A model generated the notes under the pieces. That model was not told the origin of the DNA, made no database searches, and worked only from the letters and a program-made list of their open reading frames with translations. A stretch of 64,000 nt of DNA, taken from assembly GCA_033439265.1 (NCBI GenBank), contig JAVTVX010000001.1:16510608-16574607 (forward strand), read 5' to 3'. Numbering within the stretch: position 1 is the stretch's first letter; every line of letters begins with the position of its first letter. The translations under genes and the position numbers were made by a program. Origin of the DNA: Dillenia suffruticosa. Lineage: Eukaryota > Streptophyta > Magnoliopsida > Dilleniales > Dilleniaceae. This document shows, in pieces, positions 1 to 14,400 of the stretch.

Positions 1-3000
1 ACCTCTCCCCACACATAAACATCACCTAAAGATTCTATATCATCTGGTCCAGAACCTAGACTTGAACAGCTAGGACTGCTTGAAACGCTAAGTCGAAAAC
101 CATCTCCAGCAGAACTTGGCCTCATTTGCATATTTGCTCGCTCTGACCCAACATCTGAGCTTTCAATATCACGACTATTTAAATCAATAGATACCCTACT
201 GCGGGTAATACTAGCAGTGAACCCTAGTGCTGCACCATATGTACGACCACTTTGAACTGATTCAGCATCATCGTTAAACTGAAACGAGAATATGGAAGTG
301 TTAAGTTATGTGTTCCCAACCAGTACTATGCATTTAACATGCACCTAACAGATCATTAGCTGGAACTAATATATTGTACATAGAGCTGTAGAGTGCTACA
401 AAGTACACAGGATTCAATATCAGAGATCAGTCACCAACACCCTCACTAGATCAAATAAGAATCATGTAGGAAAGTCTTTGCTGATCAGGATGCAGTGAAA
501 ATAACCCGTCACCCTCAAAATATTAACCTGGAACCTGTTGCACTAACTGTAATGAAATACAATGTCAACAAGATCATGCTTGTGTCATACTACTGACTAG
601 CTATATCTTATGTCACCAGATGACGCAAATTGCAGTCCTTTATTAAAAGGAGATGCTCATGTGAGACCACTAACCTCTTTCTCCTTCAAATGAGTAGCTG
701 GAGATGAGCAATAACAATGAATGGAAGAGATATCAGAGACTCATGAAAATGCTAGAGTTCAGACTACAAACATAATGTCAATTAAGTCATTGTAGTCCTT
801 TCTAAGGTCCAAGCCTAATTCCTTTTTCTTCTCTTCACATTTCATTTTCCAAGTAAATGAAAGATTCTATAAGTTTGATGATTTTCATACTCTTCTTCTT
901 GCCTTTATTTTTTTCAGATGGTTGCCCTTACCAATTATCATGTATCTTCATAAATTAAATTCGTATTTCTTTTCTGCTTAAGAGGACCTACTGTTTTTCT
1001 CTGTTAAACCATAATCCAAAGAAACTCACTATAGGTGATAACTTAGCAATATTTTGTAGGATTAAATTTGGAAATGCACACCACAACATCAGAACTTTTG
1101 CAAAATTTCATGTAACCAACGGAACAAAGTTCACCATAATCCGGGATCAGGGACACAATTAAACTAAATAGAAATCTGAAATGAAGAACAGCAAGCTGTG
1201 AAAACACGGACATAAACAAATATATATTTTGGGACAGAAGACTCACGTCAGGAATTTCACTCCTCGTACGCCTACTACGAAATTGTCCGTCAGATATTAA
1301 AGCCTTTAGGCCAGCAAACCACACTTCTGCCTCAGCTTTATCCTTGCAAATCTATGGAGCAAAAACTCTTAGAAGCAATCGCTAGACTGTACTCATCTTC
1401 CAGAAGTCCTAAAATCTATTTAGTTGCATGTATCAAAATTTGAATGGAAGGTTTATTTTCACTAACCAGATCAAGTGATCTTTCACCGTTGTTGTATATT
1501 AGGGAAAATGACAGATAGTCCTTTTCAGGGCGCAAATATCTTCTAAAGACAGCCTGTGGAGAAATAGCTCAAGCTGTCAATTCTTTTGTAAAATATTTGT
1601 TCCATTTAGAACAGAGACATAAATAAATATTAAAAAATAATAATAATACTGGAAATTGAAAGAAAGATTAACCCACAGTTCTTTGTCCTGGAATAATTCG
1701 GCTGACCAATGATAACTTTAGATTCCTTTCTTCTCCACGAGAGTACCAAATAAGTGTTGTTTCATCCTGTGAATATATTAAGTTATAAATGTTAGTACGA
1801 GAGGCTTATGACTTACATAAGTAAGTAGCGTATGACTATGCATTAATGAATGTATCTGCTTTGTGCATCTTTACACATATGCAGACACACACATAGAGAC
1901 ATCCACATTACTAAGAACTAGAAGCAGACAGCTTGTTTCTTCTGGAATTTTTGGATAACTCCTCTTCTTTGCTCTTCTAATTTAAATTCTTAGTCTACTG
2001 ATTCTTCACTATACATAAAGCATTTATGCTCATCAATCATTCTCCTTTTTGTTTAACTTAATCACAATGATGTATTATTATGTAATTGCATTAGGTATCA
2101 CCACCAAATAAAAAGAGAAGGATGGTCGTATATATGAAGGAAACAGAACTTACAGTAGAAAGTCTGAATGGGCAGAACTTGGGCTTTCCTTGCCGGCTAT
2201 ACTTGATTAATTGTGAACCTTTTTTCAAAGCAGTTATTGCCTTCAACAGAAACAAAAGAGGAAAATAAACAAAAACAAAAAAGAAAACAAACAAACAAAT
2301 TAAAAGCAGCAAAGATTCATGGTAAACCTATCCCAAAAATATCAGTTACAAGGTTGTTGAAGTTCACAACCCCATGATGAAACAACCCCGTAGTCAAGAA
2401 TGGCATATTCACCTGATGACCCTATACTGATGGAGCCACCTGTTAGATTAAACTGGTGGAAAAAGTCATGATTATATTTCATCTTTTAATATCCTCGTTC
2501 AACATTTTACCGATAATAAATTTTGAGATCCTCAAACGGGTATATTGAAAAGGATCAATGGGGTCCAATAAGTTTTGAGCTTTCAAATTTCTACTCCAAT
2601 ATCTGGTGAAACAACAAACTATTCTAAAACATAAACCGATGAAGAAGGGAGTACCCGCATACTTTCATAAGGTTCACAGTCCATTATGTCAAAACTAACA
2701 GTGTCCAAAATTATGGAGTCTTGGGATATAAAGAATCCAAAATAAGGAAGGAGTTTTCTCCTCAAACAACTCCATTGTTTCTTCTCTTTACCATAATCTA
2801 TATGACTTGGTTGACATTCATTGGATACTTGAGCTACACCCCACCACCTTGATTGTCATAAAAATTTCTCTTAATGGCACCAATGTCTTCCATTACATGC
2901 ACTATTAGAATGATTATACAGCTACTTCCTGGATGGGATAAATACAGACACTGCCCTTTCACGGTGTACTTATAAACTCATTGGATACAAAAGGCGCGCA

Positions 3001-3513
3001 CACCCAAGAAGCAAAGCCAAGTACAGGCTTAACCTCCCGGAAGCAATTTTCAAGGTTTTGAATTTGGACCTTAGTTGGAGAGAGGTACATTTCTCAAACT
3101 ACCTGGACATTCCAAAATCGAGTTGATCAAAATTTTTAATTTTTTGTTTTTATTTTGGAAACAATCTTAAAATTTCCTATTTATGGAAAAAAAACTTGAA
3201 GCTACTGATAATAATTTTTCAAAGGGTCAAGCTATGATGCGAATCATCCTCTCCAGAATCCAAGCTTCAAAGACCCTTCTCTTTCCTTGTTGCCTGCTAA
3301 GTTCTTACATAAAAGCCGCCAGTACAGACACCACTAATGACAACGTTATCGAAGACATTGCACTATACATCGACATGGCTAATTTTTCTAGACGTGTCTG
3401 AAAAAAAATTTAAAAACAAAAATAACAAAATCGCGAGACAAAATAAAGAAGTGGGTCCCGGGGAACACCTGCTCAATGTCACGCTCATTAGTATGGCTAA
3501 GTGGATCTGCCAT
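1..3513 (-). CDS. PH-RCC1 (PRAF-type) protein, 5' half, runs off the left edge
   Basis: Six exons read on the minus strand: 3469-3513, 2154-2240, 1677-1766, 1467-1553, 1247-1351 and 1-278 (cut by the window edge). All introns are GT-AG and phase 0. The first 138 residues make a plant-type PH domain: ERDIEQ at the end of exon 1 joins ALKKGSQLIKY and GKPKFCPFRLS (exon 2), then LIWYSRGEERNLKL and IIPGQRT (exon 3), RYLRPEKDYLSFSLIYNNGER (split across exon 4) and EVWFAGLKALIS (exon 5). Exon 6 is a Ser-rich linker ending in GDVYVWGEV, the opening of the first RCC1 blade. In this family the PH domain binds phosphoinositides and is followed by RCC1 repeats, a FYVE zinc finger and a BRX motif; those lie outside the window. 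The start at 3513 is chosen because it gives MADP then the family ERDIEQ motif; an out-of-frame ATG lies 5 nt upstream. Confidence 0.9.
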
Positions 3514-3950
3514 TCCATCTGAGAAAATTTCTGGAGAACAGCACAAGGACAATGACCCACTGCATCAAGTGCCTTGAACCCACAACTAGTCTTCATAGAT
3601 AACTTTTCTTCTTTGGCCTATCATTAATTTCTTAAAATCCGCCCACAACAACTAATTCAACAAAATCGAACTTGCCATTGATCAATCTTTAATGATCAAA
3701 TCGCCTGTTTTTCTTTTTGGGAGGGGTGGGTGGGATCGAAAGAGAAAGCATGTTGTTGTGTGTGTGATCAGGAGAGAGAGAAAGAGAGAGAGAGAAGCGA
3801 AAACAGGGCAAAGTGCCAGATGTTTAGGAACGTTTGCAGCTGAGACTGGAGAATGTGCGACTTTCCCGCGCTCCCTCGCTTGCCTCCACGACCACCTCCA
3901 CCATTCTCTTTTTTCATTTCTTATTAAATAAATCTAAGACACGTGTTCAA
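3514..3950 (-). promoter_or_regulatory. 5' region of the PRAF gene, with GA-rich tract
   Basis: Lies upstream of the PRAF start codon. It contains a purine-rich GA microsatellite at about 3770-3798 (a CT run in the gene's sense), common in plant 5' leaders. The bases just before the start (TTTTCTCAG, minus strand) look like a splice acceptor, so a 5'UTR intron is possible. No TATA box could be assigned with confidence. Confidence 0.35.
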
Positions 3951-4655
3951 TTGCGAAGCATATGGGCCAAGGGCCCACAACGTAATTTAGAAAATCAATT
4001 TTTTGTTATTTGATATTTTGGACTTATTATATTTTTCACTAAAATTAAAAATTTATAATACATAATTATATGTACTTCGTAAATTGATTTGAATTAAAAA
4101 AATTTTACAAAAATATAATTATGTTTAATAATAAATTTTCTATTAGAAAATCATGTTATACTTTTAATAAAGAAAAATCAATTTTTTAGATAAAGGAAAT
4201 TTATGTTGTATTTTCTATAAAAAATCACATAATCATTATTAAAATATCATTGAACAAAACAAAGATATCGGTTAAAAATATATATCTTTCATGATATATA
4301 ATTTGTGAAAGCAATCAAATAATATTGGACTGCACTACCTTTTAAACATTCTGTATTAAATCAATTTATTGGATATTTTACCATAAAAAAGTATTTAAAA
4401 AATTATTCTTGTTTTTAAAAAATTGTATCAATAGGAAAGCTGTGTTAGGTAATCTATTGACGTAAAATTAAAACAAAAATTTATATATAAATCTTTTATA
4501 ATATTGTGTTAATATTAAGTTGTTTCCCGATAGGAACGTGTTATAGGATCCAATTGCAACGTCTCAACAAAAATTGTAACATCTTCATGAGAATTTGGAT
4601 ATAGCGTTATATAAGTGAAAATTCTTATGTCCTAAGTTGGATAAGAAAAAAAGTA
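3951..4655. other. AT-rich intergenic sequence
   Basis: Very AT-rich, with no open frame above chance and no recognisable motif. The last ~140 bases may be the decayed 5' leader of the LINE that follows. Confidence 0.5.
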
Positions 4656-7480
4656 TAGGATTGAAGATGGTATTAGATTTGGAATTTGGATCCCACGAAT
4701 CCTTGTTGGCAAAGTTATAGAGGTAATAAGTATAATGATTATGAGAAAAATTAATATGTTGGGCTTACAAGAGATGAAATGGATAGATGAGATGGTAAAA
4801 CATAAGAAAATTCAAATGTTTTTTAATATAACATATTTTAAACTATGGTACAAAGGAAAAATTAAAACAAGAAATGAAATATATATTATTGTAAATAGTT
4901 CATTGAGGAATTAAATAATATGAGTAGTTAGAAACTGAGATATAGTTATAACTTTTAAGATAGTAATAGCAAAAGAAACTATTTATATATTTATCATATA
5001 TACAGCTCAAATAGGATTAGATGAACTTACTAAACAAAAATTTTAGGTGGATCTAAATGAGATAGTACAATAAATTCTACAAAATGTGAGGATTTTAAGA
5101 GGAGGATATCTGGGTGGAGGATATCTAAATAAGCATGTAGGAGAAAGAGAAAAGAAATATGGAAGGGTACATGTGGTTATGATCTTTGGGGAAAAAATGA
5201 AGACAAAAAAGTCATTTTGAATTTCGCAATAGCATATGAGTTCAACATGGTTAATGCATTTTTTTGGAAAGAAAAAAAAAATCATTTGGTTACTTTTAAA
5301 AAAATGAGAACAATAAATCACAAATTAACTTTCTCATGGTTAGAAAAAGGGATAAGAAAACTTGTAAATATTGCATAGTCATCTCGAGAGAGAGTTTAAT
5401 CATCTAATATAGGTTAGTGATATTGGATATGCATATCAAATGTAGTACTCATAGAAGGAAAATGTGCATAAATCCCTAGAATTAATCGGTAGAATTTAAA
5501 TGATGAGAAATAAAACGCTTTTAAGAAGAGAGTGGGAAAACAAGTTTCAACTGAAATACATACCGATCCTAATATGGTATGGGAGAAGACAACACTTTAT
5601 ATAAAAATGGTGACTAACAGTGTATTTGATGATGATACATAATGACGTATACCTTTAAACAAAAAATCTTCATGGTGGAAACAAGTATAATAGAAAATAA
5701 AGACAAAAAGAACTACCCATGAATTACTAATAGCAAGAAAAATTTAGAGACCTATGCAATAGCCAAAAAAAAAAAAAAAAAGGCAAAAGGAGCGGTAAGT
5801 GAAGTAAAAAATGAAGTTTTTAAATATATTTATCTACAGTTTGATACAAAAGAACTAGAAATTGATGTCTATAAAATAGATAAATTGAGAGAAATGAAAA
5901 TAAAAGATCTAATATAAATAAAATGTATTAAACATGAATCAAATAGGGTGTTAATAAATAATGAAAAAAAAAACGATAGAAAATATATTTTTATCAACTA
6001 TTTAATAAAAATCAAGAGGATTAAGTTAGTTTAAATGAACTAAGTAGATCAAAGGGGTATAGAAATATAAATTTTTATCAGATAATTCAACTCTCATAAA
6101 TTGAAGATATTTAAGAATAATGAAAAATAGAAAAACGATTGGATCCGATGATATCCCAATAGAAGCATGGAAGTACATGGGGAAACAAGATATTGGATGA
6201 CTTAAAAACTTATTCGATATGATGTTTTAGATAAAAAAACGTAGAAAATATTTTTTTTTACTTTTATTTAAAAATATGAATGACATACAAAATTGTGCAA
6301 ATTATAAGGGTATTAAACTAATAAATTATACCATGAAGTTTTGAAAAAAAGTGATTGAAAGAGGTCTATAAAAGGAGACCAATGTAATTGAAAATCAATT
6401 TGCATTTATGTTTGGAAGGTTGATGATGGAAACCATGCACCTTCTTAGATAATTAACTGAGAAGTACCAAAAAAAGAAGTAAAACTTACATATGATATTC
6501 ATTAATCTAAAAAAAGTATATGACAGAGTTGTTATAGAATTATGTGAAAAATTCTAGAAATGAATGATATAAAAGTTGTATATATTAAAGTGATTAAGGA
6601 CATGTATAAGCATATGATAATGACAAAAGTGAGGACATCAAGTAGATTAATCATAGAGTTTTTAACAAATATAGGGTTATATCAAGGGTGTGTGTCAAAA
6701 CTCTATCATTTATAGTAGTTATAGATGAATTTACCAAACACATCAAAAATATAATATCATATTGTTTGTGGATGATGAGACACTTGAAATAGTAAATGCT
6801 AAACTCAAATTTTGAAGGAAAACAATGATAGTGAAAGGATATAAACTCAGTAGAGAAAATACAAAATATATAAAATTTAAGTTTAGCGATACTAGTGTTA
6901 GGCAGATAATAATTAAGATATGAGATGATAAATTATCTATAAGTAAGAGTTTTAAATATTTATGATCAATTTTACAAAAAGATGAAGAGATTGATAGAAA
7001 TGTATCACATAGAATATAAATAAAATGGTCGAAATAGATAAGTAAATTAACTATTTTATGTGAACGAAAGATATCTGTAAAACTTAAAAGGGAATTTTTA
7101 TAAGGGAATTTTTATAAGATGATGGTTATATCTATTTTATTGTATGGATCTGAATATCAGGTAATGATCCAAAAATACGAGCAAAATATAAGAGTTGCGG
7201 ATATGCAGATATTAAGATGGATGTATGGATACACATGGATAAACAAAATAAGTGTATTAGAGAGAAAATATAAAAAAAGTTGGGATTATATCTATCGAGA
7301 AAAAATTGAGAGAAATATGATTGAAATGAAATGGAGACGTATATAAGCGATCGATAGAGACTTTAGTTAGACGGTGCGAAACTATAATAAATACTTATAT
7401 TAATCGAAAAAGAGGGAGATATAAGAAAAATTAGATAACGATAATAAAATATAATATGAATTATTTAAATATATATATAA
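4656..7480 (+). mobile_element. Decayed non-LTR retrotransposon (LINE)
   Basis: Broken frames on the plus strand keep the order of a plant LINE ORF2. About 4660-5280 gives endonuclease-like fragments (INMLGLQEMKW, YKLWY-like and GLDE segments). About 6290-6800 gives reverse transcriptase, with NYKGIKLINYTMKFWKKVIE, NQFAFMFGR, DLHMIF-like, VYDRV and a FVDD box at 6765-6776. About 7119-7440 gives the C-terminal region with LLYGSE, ILRWMYG and RGRYKK. Many stops and frameshifts interrupt every block, and AT content is high, so the copy is old and inactive. I could not find a clear poly-A tail or target-site duplication, so both ends are approximate. Confidence 0.8.
7119..7346 (+). pseudogene. 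LINE ORF2 C-terminal fragment
   Basis: The longest surviving open stretch of the LINE, about 75 codons. It matches the C-terminal region after the reverse transcriptase (LLYGSEYQ, QILRWMYG, then a basic tail). It begins after a 14-base duplicated segment at about 7088-7117. Not expected to encode a functional protein. Confidence 0.7.
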
Positions 7481-7639
7481 AAATATTATATAAGATAAAA
7501 TATAATGACGTGAGAGTATTTAAATTTTCAATTCTATTTAGTGTGGTAAAAATATAATTATTATTATCATAAAAAAATAATAATATACGTAGATATACGA
7601 TATAAAATAAAGTATAATAATTAGGGATAACGTATGTAG

Positions 7640-7935
7640 TTCATTTTCCCAGGGAGTATGAAGACTTGTTTGTTGTTGATGAATTTATCTAAATAGAATT
7701 AATATCACACGAAGATGGGAGGATTATCCGTCCTTCACTTTCTTCAGAGTTACTTTCTTCTGAGCGCCCAACTCTGAGTATTCAAAAGCTCTCTTCTGCG
7801 TACGCGGGAATATAGAAATCGAAGAAAATTCAAACCCAAGTTCCAATTATTGGCAGAAACTCTTATAATTCACTTCCCCTCTTGCCAAAATTCCCCTAAG
7901 ACTTGCCTTCGTTGCTTTTCTTTGAATCAGCTCCG
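7640..7935 (+). promoter_or_regulatory. Promoter and 5' leader of the IPUT1-type gene
   Basis: Sequence between the LINE and the start codon. It becomes less AT-rich from about 7720 and is pyrimidine-rich near the ATG, as in plant leaders. No confident TATA box or named element is visible. Confidence 0.3.
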
Positions 7936-10900
7936 ATGGAATCGGCTCTGATTTCATGGTGTTTGTTCTTCTCAGTGTTCTTGTTCCATCAGCAGACCTT
8001 TCTAATCGGAGTCTTGGCACGACCCAACACTGATGAGGCTTACGTGACTCTATTGTACGGCGATGAATTCCTTCTCGGAGTCCGGGTTCTCGGAAAATCG
8101 ATTCGCAACACTCGATCTACGATTAAGGACATGGTTGTTCTTGTCTCTGATGGAGTCTCCAACTACGCCAAGAGTCTTCTTAGAGTAAATTGATCTTCAT
8201 TTCATTTGAAATTCAAATCTCTGAATTCCATCGATGTATGCAAATTGTTTATGGTTTGTTTATTTGTGGTTCTGTGTGTGTAGGCTGATGGGTGGATTGT
8301 GGAGCAAATTAGTCTATTGGCAAACCCTAATCATGTGAGCCCTAAGAGGTTTTGGGGCGTTTACACCAAGCTCAAGATATTTAACATGACTGATTACAAG
8401 AAAGGTAATTCTTTTTTTTTTTTTTTTTTTCCTTCTAATTTTTTAAACCCTTTATCAGATACTGCTTATTGGAATGGGAACTTTCTTTAATGGTCCAATT
8501 TATTGTTGCTTTTTTCCATTTCTTCACTTGTTCTTTATTAGTTTAATGCAAGTATTTATGAAAAATGGGTTACTTTAGTTGACATTGGTTTGCTAGCTCT
8601 GACATATTATTACTTGGAAGTATATTTATTACAGTAGTTGCTAAAATCCCGATAGTGCCCGAACTTCAACCCAATTTGATGATTCTATTGTTGGAATTGC
8701 ATGAGTAGAATCCTTCTGTGAACAAGTATGTTTGGTAGTTGAATTTATTGTCGCTGTTGCGGCTTCTTGCTATACTTTTGTCGGTTTGTTACAATTACTT
8801 GAGAGAAATGGGTAGTTTTTGCTGGTATAATTTTGTTAAATCATGATCTTTTATGGTTGTTAGAATTTTAATCGATTTGTTTTGGATCACACTGGGATTG
8901 AACATTAAAATTGATCCGAATGGTGCACAAGTTGTAAAGCTGTACTAGTAAAATCAGGATTTCACAAGTTGGAGATATCTTCATTAGCAAGGTTGTTAAC
9001 ATGTCACTTCCACCTAAATGATCTTACAATTTTATAAATGCTTTGATTTAAATTTTTACAGAATTTCCCCTGATTCTATTTATCTTGATTTTAACAACCA
9101 TGTTCACTTGTCCGATTTCTTGTTTCTTTCCCTACTATTTCCTATACTGTGTTAGTTAGGTCCACTACCTAAGAGAAACAAGTTATTTTTTGTTGGCATT
9201 AATTTGTTGAGTCACAATCTTGTCCAAAGTTTGTGATTGATGGATTCGAATGCAACTATTTTAGAAAAGGAGTGATTTTTATATCAGTGAATGATTGGCA
9301 ATGACTTGAAATTTCGGTGCTATAGATTAGCATTGACATTGTTATAGGCTGTCTATGCATTTTGTTGAGTTATTACTCGCCTTTTGGGTGCAGTGGTTTA
9401 TCTTGATGCTGATACTATTGTGGTTAAAAACATTGAGGTTCTCTTCAAATGTGGAAAATTCTGTGCAAATTTGAAGCATTCTGAGAGATTGAATTCAGGT
9501 GTCATGGTATTGGAACCATCGGAGAAGGTTTTCAATGATATGATGAACCAAATTAACTCTTTGTATTCGTACACTGGAGGTATGACATTTTTCTGTTTAT
9601 TATGTTTGATAATATATTTGATTACTCTAAAGATGATTCCTCTCATGCATTTGATTGAAGGTAACATTTCTTTGTGATAGACTGATGGTGGATGTAAATA
9701 AAATTGCAAAATGCACCATGAGGTTGAATCCAAAATACAGCTTATGGATGATAAGTCTTAAACATAACTATTATGTAGTAAAGAGGGTTGGAGACCCAGA
9801 AAGTGACTACCCTAGTGCTTCACTTTACCATAAATGTGCTCCCAAAAGTACTTGGAGCCATAAAAAATGTTGTTTTCTTCAGCCACACAAAAATGCCCTC
9901 TGTTTGGAGCCTGTAGCTCTACTAAGACAGAAATTGCTTTTTCTCCCTTGAAAGTGAAAATGGAAAATATGATTAAGAAATTTTAACTTTTAGTTAAGTA
10001 TGCGTTCGAATGAAACCACATGCAAATAACATTTTTGGTATAAACATAATGAAACTGACCCCATTAATTTCAAAGTGCTCAATTTTTATCAAGGTTTTGT
10101 CGATATCATCAAAATAGATCGCAATAGTACAGTAAATGTGTCCTACTTAACATCATGATCTATTACATACATATTCTTGTACACAATATACACAGATAAC
10201 TGTTCTATCTGCTTAAAATTTTTATGTTCTCTCCCTTACATCTCTTCTCTCCTATATTGGTCTCTCAAATGACCAACTTTAAAATTTGGGATTAAGGCTC
10301 ATTTTGTTGTTGTTGTTATCTCTCCCTGACATCCTTTTTATTAACAGGAGATCAAGGCTTTCTGAATTCTTATTATGCTGACTTTCCCAATGCCCCTTTA
10401 TTTGAACCAAACTTATCTCCTGCTGAGCGGAATTCTAGACCAGTTCTTGAAATGGAGCGACTCTCTACTTTATATAATGCAGATGTTGGTCTTTATATGC
10501 TTGCTAACAAGGTATTCAAATTGATCCATAACAATATTTTGTTTTTAACTAATCATGGATTGATATAATGTTGTTCTATTGCAACGCAGACATCATTGGT
10601 GGGATACTAATAGCCTTCTCACCCGAGAGTCGGGGTAGTTTACATGTTTGGTTTTGTTTTCATAATTTTTCTTCCAAAAAACAAATAGACACCTTAAATT
10701 CATCGATGGTACATTAATATTCTGAAACTTGAACGGTTGCAAATTTAGTTCAAATCGTGATAGAACTAAGATTACGTTTGTTGTTTTAGAAATGTTACAA
10801 TCTTATAATATTTATCAGCTTTATGTTGGATGTTTGCCTAATTATTTTTGTTGGTTACTATATTACTCAATGACTAAATACCTATTTGGTCTAGCTTTTT

Positions 10901-11359
10901 TCGGTGTTAAAGCCATATCAAAGTTAAAAATTAGACCAAATAGGTTCTCAAAAGTTGTTTCTGAAGAACCAAAAAAAAAAAAAGAAGCTTCTTGAGGAAC
11001 TTTTACTCGACTACTTTGTGGCCTTTTTTAATGAAAATGTAAGAGGACAAAATTGTTCTTTGACTATTTCAAATTTTACAATTTTGTCACAAAAAATAAT
11101 TAAATAAAATCAAAAAATATTTTGTCTCATATATGTTTAATTTAACTATTTACGCAATTGTGCCTTAAAAATATATAAACTTTAAATATTTATAAATATT
11201 TTAAAATATTTATGAATTTAAAATATGAATATTTTAGAATTATTTATGAAATTACTTGTTTTAGGTATTATTTCTGAGACCTTAATATATTGCCTTTTTG
11301 TTGTAATTTTATCAAGTATTAAAACTTATTGTTTTGATGAACAATCTACTTAAGTAAAG

Positions 11360-11402
<43 letters not shown>

Positions 11403-14400
11403 GCAAACAACGTTTTACTCAAATTTTAAAATTCTTATTTTTCACACTAACTTATAAACCAAATATAAGAGTTTTTGACTGAAAAAAAGTTAGGCCAAAC
11501 AGGCTCTAAACCTGTAAAAAGAAAACGTAGTTGTATACTTATTTTTACTAGATCTTGGTTTTCAGCCTCTTTGCTGTTAGTCCTTCTAATTCTGTCTGTT
11601 TTGGTTGCAGTGGATGGTAGATGAGAAAGAACTTTGCGTTATTCACTATACACTTGGCCCCCTTAAACCATGGGACTGGTGGACATCTTGGATAGTGAAA
11701 CCTGTTGATGTCTGGCAGGTATTTACTCTTGTCTCTCGCCTTTCAATATAGCCTTTTTTTTTCCTGGTTTTGCTATTGCTTTGGTCCAGTTTTCTCCATT
11801 TTGTTGGTGGTTATGTTTTCAATCTTTTCTATTTATTTTTCTTGGTATTTGGTTTGAATTGTGATAATCTCTTGGACCACTTGTTGGCATGTTGTGATAT
11901 TTTGTTGCAGTCATGGGGGGATGGTTGCTGAAAATAGAGCTTATGCCATGCTTGTCATAGAAAAATTTTGGTGAATTTGCTGTGGTACTCTTAAATGCTG
12001 AAATCTAATAATGTTTGGTGATGGTGCAGGAGATCAGGCAACAGCTTGAGGACTCTCTTCCTGGAACAGGAGGTGGCAGAAATCCTGATGATCTTCTTAT
12101 AGTTAACATTCTATTTTTGCTTCCATTGGTCTTCCTAGTTTTCTGTTTCTATCAGTCAAATCTCCAAGTCAGTAGTTTTTGGACCATCTTGTTCTTTGCA
12201 CCAATCAAACAACTAATTTTTCATTTGGATTTAGTAGCTTTTTGAATTTGGTGCAGTGGCGGGACCCGAATTTATTTCTGAGAAGTTCATTGCATAATCA
12301 GATTAGGAAGATTTATTACAAATTGAAATCAGGTGGCTTACAATCTTATGTTGTTCTCTCGTCATCATCAGCTGTCAATTCTTACCAACAGGTTTTACTC
12401 TTCATATGCTGCATCGTTTTCAGTGTTGTTACTTGCTTAAACCTAGCCATACTGATCCCTGCTATGCTGCTCTTATGAATTTGTGCACTGACAGATGCAA
12501 ATATTTATTTCTTCTGCATATGATAATCGTTCTATTTTGTTTTCTTGCGACAAATAAATCTTCACTCCTAACTGATCAGTTGTCATTATTCTACTACCTT
12601 TTTCTCTTGTGAAACAGTCCTCAAGTGGTCTGCAGTCTAAGATACCGTCTTATTTGGGGGGCTTTTCCATTGCTATCTGTTTTTTGATTGCTGTGGTGGC
12701 AATTGGACTCTCATTTTCTATAATACCTGGGCAAGTGATGCCATGGACGGGTCTGCTGCTGATGTATGAGTATACATTTATAATCTTTTTTGTCCTTTTT
12801 GCTGGTTATCTTCATCTAGTACGTCGGTGGGGAAAATTAGTGGGAACTCAAGTTGGTTCCTCTTCTTTGCGGTCTGATAGTTTGGATTATGATTCTGGGA
12901 AAGGTTTGTCAAATAAGTTAAGATGATAGTTAAATAACTGGCAGAATCATTTTTAGAGTTTTGTGTTTAATGACCTTTGTGTGTTTTGCAGGTCATCAAC
13001 GAAATGCATCTTTGTGCGATGGAGCCACATGGTTTTATGGATTAGGGATGGCATTTTTGGCTGTTGTTGCCCCTTCTCTGCCTTGCCTATTTGGAATTAC
13101 AGCTCTGTTTCTCAGGTACTTCATATGGTTTGAAGGTTTGAGTATTGGTTTTAATATTAAATAACTGCGTTCTTATTTACTGAAATTTGTACCTATAAAA
13201 TATGCTTGTCTCACACTGCAAGTGTATGCCTGCGGGGTGGGGGGAGATGTTGCTTCAAAGTGTGCTCACATGATTCCAATGAGAGGTAAATTTTACTTGA
13301 AGTTCTCTGAAAAAGAAACCATTTGGTACAGTTTGATGTACTTCTATGGTTTAGTCATGCCTGAAGCTATGTAAGATCAACTTGGAAATTAGTGATGCAT
13401 ATGTGAAACAGGGGTAGTTTAGCAGTTGTAATGCAGGAAAGTTTATAGGAGTGTTGTCAAAGAAGTGACATGGAAGATGGCATTTTGTTTTAAATGAACT
13501 GACAAGGCTTCCATGGTTGATAAAATCAAAAGTCCTTTAAATGATAGTTATAGGAAGGACTTAATTACTTTGAGAAACTCTTGATTGGAATTATTTAATG
13601 GACTATTTATTTTTCTTGCACGGTATTCTTTATTTCTTTGATGTAAGAAGGGTTGAAACCTGTGCCACCTTTATAATACCTGTTAGACTATGGTAAAATA
13701 AAAGAAACCCATTCATCCTCTCATTTTTGGAGCCCAACTCATACACTTATCTACAAAATTAGCCTTGGGATAAAATATCAGCACCACACTTACATTCCTG
13801 ATCCCCACTCAACACCTTTTTGGGGGTCTTTCGTACATAGAGGAGAATCCTTCATGATTGAGTGGCATTCCTCTCAAAGTTTGCCAGGACTTCAGAAGCA
13901 GTAACCAGCCAGCTACCAGGTCATCCAGTACAGTCACAATGAGAGCTGTTATGCCAGACAGACTCATTTTTTAAGTTGCATATGCCAACTAATCTTTTTC
14001 AACTTTTGACTTCTCAAGGATTACAGTGTTGAGGAACCTTCTCCATTGCCTTTGAACCAAAAGGCCCACCTTCAGAGGCAGTCTTACCTTTGGTAGACCT
14101 TTTCAACTTCCACTTGCTGACCTTTGCTGTGCGCAGCATTTCTAACTTTGCCTCAAACACCTTGCTTCTAGACTCCTTCCAAATAATTCTCTCCTTTCAT
14201 ACTAAGTTCTGCCAAGCTACCAAAGGGTCAAATTTCCAGTCCCAAGCAGTCCTAATAAAAGAAGCATCCAGGCCTACCCCATTAAAGGGGATGGTAGGAA
14301 GGTGTTTGAGGCCTCATAAATATGGGAGTCTGACAGAGTGACGAGGGGCGCGTGGTTTCCTTGAAGTTCATGAATGGTGGGAATACCCTTTTTGTGGGGG

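Noticed and set aside
7903..7935. Longer N-terminus for the IPUT1-type protein
   Set aside because: The extension begins at TTG; the ATG at 7936 directly precedes the hydrophobic signal segment.
8299..13164. Several frames reading out of IPUT1 exons into introns
   Set aside because: They are exons plus unspliced intron; splice sites and phase explain the true product.
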